NCBI RefSeq assembly: GCF_000004825.1
Contig: NW_008805074.1
Location: 682,001 to 746,000, forward strand
Direction of reading: 5' to 3'
Source of the DNA: Heterostelium album PN500
Taxonomy: Eukaryota; Evosea; Eumycetozoa; Acytosteliales; Acytosteliaceae
Length of the DNA: 64,000 bases
In this document: positions 57,130 through 64,000 of the stretch, piece after piece
Layout of the letters: every line of letters begins with the position of its first letter
Position numbering within the stretch: the first letter of the stretch is position 1
Program-made: the position numbers and the translations under genes
Notes under the pieces: generated by a model
The model's input: the letters and a program-made list of their open reading frames with translations, nothing else
Database searches by the model: none
What the model was told of the DNA's origin: nothing

Positions 57130-57662
57130 ATTCGTTATCTTTAGTTTCATTGGCAAGTAATCTATCGTTGGTGACAAGAGCACCATCTGGTAGAATTGGT
57201 GATCCATTCTCAGGTGATATCCAAGAAAGATTGGCAGTGACAAATGTTTTCTTGTATAATCTTTGGTTGTACTATTGGTAGATTTTGAAGTGGTAAGAAA
57301 TCTTTTTTTTGATTACCATCCATCAACTTATAATAACCAAGAACTCTATTTTTAATCTCTTTTGGAATTGGTTGACACTTGAGAACTGATTTCATTTGTA
57401 ACCTAGCATTCTTAGGTGCCAATACATTGTAAGCTACTCGTGGAGATAGTTGGAAGTATTGTGATATGATACTTTGAGAGATAACATTTAACAATTGGTT
57501 AATTACAGAATAGATGAGATTCAGAGTTGCCACAGCAAAGATTCGGACACCAATTTCTGGGATAACATGGAACTCACTAGCGAATCCATTGATTGCACCA
57601 CTATGTCGTGCCATAAGTAGTCCACAAAGTTGTTTGATTTCAACACCCAACCCATATGTCAT
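57130..57662 (-). pseudogene. Broken beta-lactamase/serine-hydrolase-like gene
   Basis: On the minus strand 57662-57210 is open and reads YGLGVEIKQLCGLL, RHSGAINGFASEFHVIPEIG and VATLN, the C-terminal part of the class C beta-lactamase/penicillin-binding fold (HSG in place of the KTG box). The end then shifts frame: SFLDIT is followed by a stop, while the next frame continues as SWISPENGSPILPDGALVTN and ends at about 57130. The N-terminal half with the SxxK serine motif is missing. It lies between the two arms of inverted repeat A. A host gene remnant, not functional as it stands. Confidence 0.65.
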
Positions 57663-57811
57663 GTTAGATGAGTGGTTAGTTGAGGGTATTATATCAACTA
57701 ATTATTAATTTCTTTGCAAAAAATAAATCTGTTATTTTAATCAAAGATACAAACTCCATAATACTTTATAACTTCAACTCACCAACTTATAAAAATCTAA
57801 AAAATAGATTT

Positions 57812-57972
57812 GTATGAACCTTTAGGGGCTCGAATTTTCCTTCCGTGTGTTTTAATAGAATTCGTGCATCTTTGGCAAAGGAACGAGAATCACTCTCATA
57901 GAGATAGTTGCCATGAAAGTGTTTATTTTGGATTATTGAATTTTTGTTGTTAATAACAACCCTCATATCTAT
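57812..57972 (-). repeat. Repeat A, inverted right copy
   Basis: Reverse complement of 56521-56702 with two short deletions; see that entry. Together the two arms bracket about 1.1 kb that includes the broken beta-lactamase-like gene. Confidence 0.8.
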
Positions 57973-58054
57973 TATTTAAATAATCAAAAAAAAAAGATAA
58001 AAAAAAAAAACCAAAGAATATTAGATTTTATTTTTTAAATTATTTTTAAAAGGT

Positions 58055-58190
58055 TTTCCAATGGAATGTTTAAAACATCAAATGATATTTTATAATCGAA
58101 ATGACATTCTGGTCTTATGGAATGATTCATTTAAATCTACTTTAAAAAAACTATATTTTCAAAAAAAAAAAGAAACAAAAGAAAATGTTT
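58055..58190 (+). pseudogene. Repeat B, second fragment
   Basis: Direct copy of the segment at 56795-56860 (GGAATGTTTAAAACATCAAA and following), in which the open frame reads KHQMIFYNRNDILVLWNDSF before running into A-rich sequence. It abuts the 3' end of the dioxygenase gene. Confidence 0.4.
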
Positions 58191-58192
58191 AT

Positions 58193-59605
58193 TTATTTAA
58201 AACTATTGTTATATGGAATCAAACCAGCAAGTTGTTTTGCACGATTTGTTAAAACAGGAAGTTTCTTTTCATCGTATTTAAATCTATCGATGATAGCATT
58301 ATTGCCATAGGTTCTAGGATTCTTTGGAAACATCTTAATATTCTCGCTTGCCCAATGAGATGTCATTCTCTTCTCTTTGAAGCATTTCACTTTCTTTTTC
58401 AAATCAGAGTCAGAGATGAGCGATGCAGGTTGATAAGAGACATATACAACCATACGACAACGTTCAGGAGTAGTCGGTGCACATGCATAATGAATGGTAC
58501 GTGAGTCCCACAGCACGATATCACCAATATTGCAGTTCACCTTGACCTTCTTGCAATCCTTAAAGTAACTTAGTTTGATTGGATCGTCATCGAATTTCCA
58601 CCAATCACCCTTGGAATCGATTCCAGTCTCTCGGAAATATTTGTCATGAACCAAATGAGATCCTTCGTAAACAATCAATCCACCATCATTGTCTTGGCAA
58701 TGATTTAAATTCAAGAATCCCTGAACACATCTAAAACCAAACTTATTACTTCCCCTAAAATAAGAAAATTAATTAATAAATAATAAAAATAGTTTGTTAG
58801 TTTTACAACACTTTGTTAACTATTATTATTTTCTATTAATTAAATTAATTATGATACTCAACTGATCAAAATGATGCCATCCTTTTGTCTCCCTTGTGGA
58901 TGGCTTTGAAAGATTACCACCATCGAAACTCACTAACAGCTTATCGGTATTATAGATCTTTGTAAATACATCGATAATTGGTTGTTCTACTCTGATATCC
59001 CAAACGAATTGGTTTTGTCCGAATGCGTAATGCTGAAAGATACCGTGAATATTACCAGGCCAATTAGAATTGACCCATGTCGAAGAGTCATCTCTCTTTA
59101 CGCCGGTATTGAAGTTCTCCATCCAGTCCCAAAAGGCACTACTATAGGTGGCACAACGATCTGTTGGAACGACATTGGGAACGACTGCCCAACCTTTATG
59201 ATATAAATCTTTGCGCCATTGAGGCCAGTCATCCTTTAGCGTATTACAACTCTTTTCCAAAGTTGAATAGCTTATTTTAGATTTACCACCAACATTAAAT
59301 GTTGTTGTTGTTGATTTACTTTTAGATACTTTAACATCATCATCATCATCATCATCTTCACTATCTTCATAATCACTATCGCTATCACTTTCACTCTCAC
59401 TATCTTCTTTTTTCTTTTTTAATGATTTGTTTATTTGTTTGGTATTAAGAACGTTAGTTATTTTATTATTTATTGTTTTTGTTTCTATTTTTGATTTCTT
59501 TTCGATTGTTTTATAATAATTATTATAGTTTTTATTAATCACAGTTTTAGGATTATTATCCAAAGTTAAATTTAATTCTGATTCAGAAGTTTTTCTTTTA
59601 AACAT
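58193..59605 (-). CDS. Phytanoyl-CoA dioxygenase-family (2OG-Fe) oxygenase
   Basis: Exons 59605-58863 and 58754-58193 join in phase (CA plus G gives Gln) to 434 aa. The N-terminal about 130 residues are Lys/Asn-rich, then strongly acidic (ESESDSDSDYEDSEDDDDDD). The catalytic fold follows: LYHKGWAVVPNVVPTDRCAT, metal-binding HFD in GWHHFDQ at the end of exon 1, and the distal His with the 2-oxoglutarate side in GDIVLWDSRTIHYA. The Fe(II) triad His-x-Asp...His therefore looks complete. DNDGGLIVYEGSHLVHDKYF is typical of PhyH proteins. The substrate is unknown. The donor CA|GTTGAG is slightly off consensus but is the only one that fits the phase. Confidence 0.85.
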
Positions 59606-59950
59606 TTTTAAATATGTATATGATTGATATTAAATTGAAAATAGAATAATAAGAAATTGAAATTTTCAGGTTTTTATTATTACTACAAACGGTTCATCCA
59701 TTTCTAGGAAATTAACAAGTCGACTATTTCATCAAATAATTTGTTTACATGTTTTTACAAGAAATCTAAAATTCGTAAAAAATTCTAAAATTTAAATCAA
59801 AAAAATAAGTTAAGTTGTTTGAAAGAAATTAAAAAAAAAGCTTTTTAATAAGTAATTTAACTTTGTTTTGAATCTATTAAAAAAAGAATTTAAAAGGAAA
59901 CTGTAATTAAATACTACAAATATTTTTAATTCCCTATAGAATTCATCAAA
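59606..59950. other. 5' flank of the dioxygenase gene and the tRNA gene
   Basis: AT-rich; no coding feature is seen. It contains the upstream side of tRNA-Leu, the usual target window for 5'-inserting TRE elements, but no element is found on this side. Confidence 0.5.
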
Positions 59951-60033
59951 GTACTCTTGGCCGAGTTGGTCTAAGGCGTCAGTTTAAGGCACTGATTTCT
60001 TCGGAAGCGTGGGTTCAAATCCCACAGAGTACA
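59951..60033 (+). tRNA. tRNA-Leu (anticodon AAG)
   Basis: A complete type II cloverleaf. The acceptor GTACTCT pairs with AGAGTAC (7 bp). The D-arm is GCC...GGC. The anticodon stem TCAGT/ACTGA holds loop TTAAGGC with anticodon AAG. The long variable arm is TTC-TTCG-GAA. The T-arm is GTGGG-TTCAAAT-CCCAC, and the discriminator base is A. The internal A box (TGGCCGAGTTGG) and B box (GGTTCAAATCC) are good. No intron, and CCA is not encoded. A LINE fragment starts about 90 bp downstream. Confidence 0.95.
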
Positions 60034-60070
60034 TTTAAAAAACTAATAACCGCTTGCGGTGATATCATTT

Positions 60071-60124
60071 TTTCGGTGATATTAAAGCAAAATAAAAAAC
60101 AAAAAAATTATTATGTGATAACAG
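60071..60124 (+). repeat. Direct repeat, left copy, flanking the LINE fragment
   Basis: TTTCGGTGATATTAAAGCAA and the following 34 bp up to GTGATAACAG recur at 61570-61619. The only difference is about four bases in the central A-run. The LINE open frame begins six bases after this copy. Confidence 0.85.
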
Positions 60125-61567
60125 TTATAGGTATCTACATCCGCTGAAAGATACCTGGGTCTGTACTTCACGTCCGACGGATTGCATCATTCGCTTGATT
60201 CTCTGATCAACTCTATTAAAGGACACCTGGTCCGTTGGAAAACAACTGGAGTCACTTTACGCACCAAGATGGCCATAGTCAAAAGCTACACACTCTCTAA
60301 GCTCACCTACAACATGTACGTCGATAGATTTACCGATGAGGAAGTCAAGAAACTCGATAACATACTGTCTTGGTACCTGTGGTCGTCCAACTCCAATCCG
60401 TTCATCGACTCCAAGAAATATAAAAACACAATGAAAAAGACCAGAGCTGTACAACCATGGTTACGTGGTGGCATCTCGCTATGGGACATCCAACTTCGTA
60501 ATGATGCGCAACACGTGTGGATATTCAACAGATTCCTACTTTCAACCTCTGATCCTTCCAAAGTTTGTTATTATACCAGTTGGCTATCTCAAATCTATTG
60601 CAGATCTATCACCTCGCCATATCTCAATCTATGCTACACTCTGTGGCACCAATTGGCAGTTCATCTCAAACATCTGGACAACAAGATCAAATCTGCTAAA
60701 CCAATTCTGATTGATGGTCTACCACCCACTCTAAAGCAAATCTACGACCACCTATTGTTCTTCAAACATGGCATTCCACCACTAACTGATGGTCAGTTCC
60801 AACTATCGCTACCAACCAAATTCGACTACACATCTTACGACTGTATCTTCACCTATATTTCGCTCATCAAACACCAGCGTGGACGAAACACTGTCTTCCG
60901 GTTCTTCTCTCGTTCACTTCCTGGATTAGCTTACAACAAAAACAAAGAATGTGAACTGTGCTTCACATACTGCTCTGACCCATATTTCCATACATTCTTT
61001 AATTGTCGAGCAGTTATGCACAGATTCAACCTTAACACCATTCTTGACTCCTTACAGCTTTCAGGTGGTCAACGATTCGATTGGACTATGGAAGACGCGT
61101 ATCAGTTGGTTAGAAGAAAGGACAACATCACTACTCTCGCTTCACTTGTCTTTCATCAAATCTGGAAATTCTATTGTAAATCCTATTTTGGCGGTACTCC
61201 TCTCCACGATAACAACCTACTATCTAATGAATCTATCATTAATGAATATATACAGCACTTATCTGTAATGAAATTAATTATATATAACAGTATCAGTAAC
61301 TTACAATCCAAACTTAAATAACCAGTAACCTATCAAATGTCAGCCAACTATTATTTCCTCTTCTTCATTTCTTCATTTTCAAATTAACCAATTCAATCAT
61401 CAGTATTCTCATCAACTTAACAATCTATTAATATCAATAACTAAAATAATTATATAAAAACTGTAAAAAAAAAAAAAAAAAAAAAGAAAAATTCGATGGT
61501 TTACACCATCCCAATATATTACTTAATAAATCAATAATTTTTTTTTTTATTTTTTTTTATTTATTTT
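60125..61567 (+). mobile_element. 5'-truncated TRE3-like non-LTR retrotransposon
   Basis: The frame is open from 60131 to 61321. It begins in the thumb region after the reverse-transcriptase core (SAERYLGLYFTSDG, then RTKMAIVKSYTLSKLTYNMY) and includes the C-terminal CCHC finger CELC...HTFFNC typical of LINE ORF2. The reverse-transcriptase catalytic core, endonuclease and ORF1 are missing, as in common 5' truncation. After the stop a pyrimidine-rich 3' UTR leads to an A-run (61465-61485). The element starts about 90 bp downstream of tRNA-Leu in the same direction, within the window used by Dictyostelium TRE3 elements (inserting 3' of tRNA genes). No stop or frameshift lies within the retained ORF2 part, so it looks young. 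Confidence 0.85.
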
Positions 61568-61569
61568 TT

Positions 61570-61619
61570 TTTCGGTGATATTAAAGCAAAATAAAAAAAA
61601 AATTATTATGTGATAACAG
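61570..61619 (+). repeat. Direct repeat, right copy, after the LINE fragment
   Basis: Second copy of 60071-60124, located about 85 bp beyond the A-run. Because of that gap it is not a simple target-site duplication. It may be an internal module of the element family or a trace of a second insertion. Confidence 0.8.
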
Positions 61620-61745
61620 GAATCTAAATCCTTCCAACTACATACCACCACTTTATACTGTTGTTAATCAACACTCAACTACTGTTAGATCTATTCTATC
61701 CTAATGCTACTAACCTTATTCCCTCTAAAATATCATATACATTTA
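61620..61745 (+). other. Coding-like relic after the LINE
   Basis: The plus-strand frame right after the second direct repeat reads RNLNPSNYIPPLYTVVNQHS and stops near 61703. The pyrimidine-rich composition resembles the LINE and not the flanks. It may be a piece of a second TRE copy whose left junction uses the same ~50-bp repeat. The remaining sequence to 62052 is AT-rich, with nothing seen. Confidence 0.35.
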
Positions 61746-62052
61746 CATTCCTAAAATATCGAGGTTGAAAGTGAGTTGACAAATGAAAAATCGAAATTAA
61801 TAATAACTATAAAAAATAATAATAATAATAAAAATAATATTTTATTGGCTATTTCTCACAACTATATCTCTAGTAAAACCCCAAAAATCTCTATTTTCAT
61901 GTTGAATATTAAATATTACAAATGAATTTTTTAAGATAGAAATAATATTTGGAGATTTTGACTTCTATATATTAATTATTTTCTTATAGTATTCAAAATA
62001 AAAATTAATATTTAAAAATAAAATTTTTAAAAATAAAAAAAAAGAATTCTAA

Positions 62053-63117
62053 ATGTTATCTTTACAAAAACTAATTGATAAAACTCCCAAGAGCTGGACT
62101 TTACCTATGAATCCGTATGATCCTATGCAAATAGTGATTGAAAAAATGGAAAAATTTGGAATATTAAATGATGAAAATAGTGAAAAAATAAGACCAACTA
62201 TAAAAGGAATTTCAATGTTTGTAAGAAATATTTGGCCATCCGGAGATCAAGAGTTAATGGTATTGGGTACACAATTATTTATTTTTAATAGGATTTTCGA
62301 TGACTTTATCGATTGCGGTCAACCAGAGTTTGGAATTAAATATATTGATAGAGTAATCAATATTTTCAAATTGGGGAAACTAGAAGATGATCCTACACCA
62401 GTCGAACTCAATATTTTTGATTTGGTTCATAATTTAGAATCTAGAGTTGGAGAACAAAATCCATTAATCAATCTATTCAAAAATGCTTACTTGGATTATT
62501 GTTACAATTTAGTTCCATGGCAAAATATGAATGTAAGTTTATTGAATTTAAATTTTTAATTAATAATATTATTAATCAATCAATTAATTTGGTTATTTTT
62601 AATATAGAAATTAAATGGTGATATTAGTATGAATTTATATCACAATTTGAGAATACATAATTATGCAACTGCACCACCTTTTTATATAAGTTTAATTTTC
62701 ATAATGAAAAGATTAAACTATGATATAGTTCTTGACCCACTTTGGAGAAGTTTAATTGAAAGTGGAGGGAAAATTGGTGCTCTCTACAATGACGTATTCT
62801 CGTATGAAAAGGAAGTTAGAGGAAAAGAAGAAAGAATGAATAGTTTCCATTTTATGAAAACTCAAAACAATTGGTCAGGTCAAGAATGTCTTGAATTCTT
62901 TGAAAAAGAAATGGATAATTGTTTTGAACAATATTTTATTCATGAAAACCTTATTATTAAAAAATTCTTTCCAAGACTTCAAAACAAAGAAGATCAAGAA
63001 GAATTCCATCAAATTATAGAATTCTGTCATACAATTTTGTCTTCTTTAGTAATGATGTACAGACTAAAACCAAATTATAAATCTTCAGATTCAATCTTTA
63101 TTGAACTTAAAAACTAA
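62053..63117 (+). CDS. Dictyostelid terpene synthase
   Basis: Exons 62053-62532 and 62608-63117 join in phase 0 to 329 aa, the usual length for microbial-type class I terpene synthases. The aspartate-rich motif is DDFID (83-87), in the IFNRIFDDFID context. The NSE metal motif NDxxSxxxE is complete as NDVFSYEKE (221-229). The enzyme should ionise a prenyl diphosphate and make a volatile mono-, sesqui- or diterpene; the product cannot be predicted. Dictyostelids have small families of such genes, mostly expressed during multicellular development. A second, truncated copy of its 5' end lies at 63668-63833. Confidence 0.92.
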
Positions 63118-63667
63118 ACAATATGAATTGATAATAAAGAGATTGATCATCTTTTATTCAAACAATTCCCTAAACATCACGTTTTTAAAATAATAGCTTT
63201 TAATTCAGTCATTTTATAAAATGAAACACAAACGATATCTAGATTTTTAAATAATATTTTGTTGAATTGGTATAACTTCCTGTTTGATTGTTTAGTATAT
63301 TTAATAAATTATTCATATCATTGTTAAATGAAATTACACAAATAATAGTATTTAAGATTGGTTCAATCTCTTTTTATCCAAAAATAGTTAACACTATACT
63401 TGTTTTAGAAATAGAAATAATAAAAAATGAGATTAAATTTTATAAAAATTTAAACTCAGTTACATGATGAATATATTTGTTGTATTATGTTTTTAAAAGT
63501 TGTTTTTAAAACACTTGTATCTATTGTTCAGATTGAAATTATCTATAAAAAATGTGGAAATTTTTATTACTTGAACTTTGTTGTACCAATATAATGATTA
63601 TTAAAATAGAAGTTAATATTTTTTATCAAAAACAGAATTTTCATTTAAACATACTACATACAAAAAA
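63118..63667. other. Spacer between terpene synthase and its truncated copy
   Basis: AT-rich DNA with no open frame or repeat of note. Confidence 0.5.
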
Positions 63668-63833
63668 AAGGAATTCTAAATGTTATCTTTACAAAAAATA
63701 ATTAATAAAACTCCAAAGAGTTGGACTTTACCTATGAAACTCAAATGATACCATGGAAATGGTGATTGAAAAAAATGGAGAAGTTTGGAATATTAAATGA
63801 TGAAAATTGTCAAAAATATAGACAGATTTTAAA
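63668..63833 (+). pseudogene. Truncated terpene synthase copy (5' end only)
   Basis: From the leader GGAATTCTAAATGTTATCTT through LQK-IINKTPKSWTLPM, the sequence follows 62043-62205 closely. It then loses bases in the NPYDPMQ codons, shifts frame at the lysine run, and similarity fades after the DENxxK codons. Only about 50 codons are represented; there is no aspartate motif. It continues past 63833 as unrelated AT-rich DNA to the window end, which may hide more of a decayed gene cluster. Confidence 0.8.
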
Positions 63834-64000
63834 AGAAAGAACAATTAAGAATCTTTAAGTTATAAGTTAGAAACTATATGAATGAATATCTTTATTAATT
63901 GTTTGTAAAATTCTGTGGTAAGACCTATTGAATAGGTCATGAATATGGCAATGAAGTTGTTTGTTGATTTGGTAGTGTATGTTTCATCTTATTATTATTA

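Larger units (their letters stand above)
55777..58192. other. Gene-relic zone with repeats
   Basis: No intact gene. The zone contains, in order: a 52-codon open frame at 56013-56168, a hairpin at 56236-56288, repeat A (56521-56702), repeat B (about 56795-56860), a broken beta-lactamase-like gene (57130-57662, minus), the inverted copy of A (57812-57972) and a direct copy of B (about 58055-58115). The mosaic arrangement and loss of frames point to recent rearrangement of duplicated gene pieces. Confidence 0.6.

Noticed and set aside
60071-61619. Reading the two 50-bp repeats as a simple target-site duplication
   Set aside because: The right copy is separated from the A-run by about 85 bp of non-tail sequence, and it is far longer than known TRE duplications.
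60071-61619. Reading the two direct repeats as LTRs
   Set aside because: Only about 50 bp long; the enclosed protein is LINE ORF2 with a 3' A-run, so the element is non-LTR.
1-64000. CRISPR arrays, operons, riboswitches or replication origins
   Set aside because: The genome is eukaryotic with introns; the regular repeats seen are microsatellites or coding repeats.

Overview
The window is nuclear DNA of a dictyostelid social amoeba. The spacers are very AT-rich, introns are short (about 50-150 bp, GTAAGT/GTATGT donors), and proteins carry Asn, Gln, Thr and Ser runs from triplet repeats. There are dictyostelid hallmarks: slime-mould CTDC-type cysteine repeats, a class II cyclic-nucleotide phosphodiesterase, a microbial-type terpene synthase, and a TRE-type LINE fragment just downstream of a tRNA gene. 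The species cannot be fixed from sequence alone. Most exon-intron models below were built by reading splice sites and checking that phases and total length are multiples of three.

Layout. 1-1414: AT-rich, with a possible spliced exon of an edge gene. 1415-6844: two minus-strand genes, RGP1 (Ric1-Rgp1 Rab GEF subunit) and ABCF3/GCN20-like ATPase. 8458-11689: CARMIL-like LRR protein. 11955-14463: an SDR dehydrogenase (-) divergent from the exon-junction protein Y14 (+). 14464-22202: a 7.7-kb stretch without a convincing gene but with perfect palindromes and C/A-rich tracts, ahead of a class II phosphodiesterase (22203-24860). 25505-26920: secreted cysteine-repeat matrix-type protein. 27909-30161: two tandem SDR paralogues with a relic between them. 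30549-32475: beta-helix membrane protein.

32742-55776 is a compact housekeeping and signalling stretch: NSUN5 rRNA methyltransferase, an unrecognised 490-aa protein, EXO1 nuclease, mucolipin channel, D-aminoacyl-tRNA deacylase, eIF2B-beta, Spg1 GTPase, an MST/GCK-II kinase, and a WH2-proline-3xLIM actin adaptor whose frame is broken once in this sequence. An unannotated small gene or relic may lie at 45421-45927.

55777-64000 is the accessory end. It has a relic zone with a near-identical inverted repeat and a broken beta-lactamase-like gene, a phytanoyl-CoA-dioxygenase-like gene, tRNA-Leu(AAG), a 5'-truncated TRE3-like LINE bracketed by two ~50-bp direct repeats, a terpene synthase, and a truncated second copy of it. 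Functional links are mostly thematic: actin and adhesion (CARMIL-like, WH2-LIM, matrix protein, beta-helix protein), cAMP signalling (phosphodiesterase), translation and RNA (NSUN5, DTD, eIF2B, ABCF3, Y14). There are no operons.
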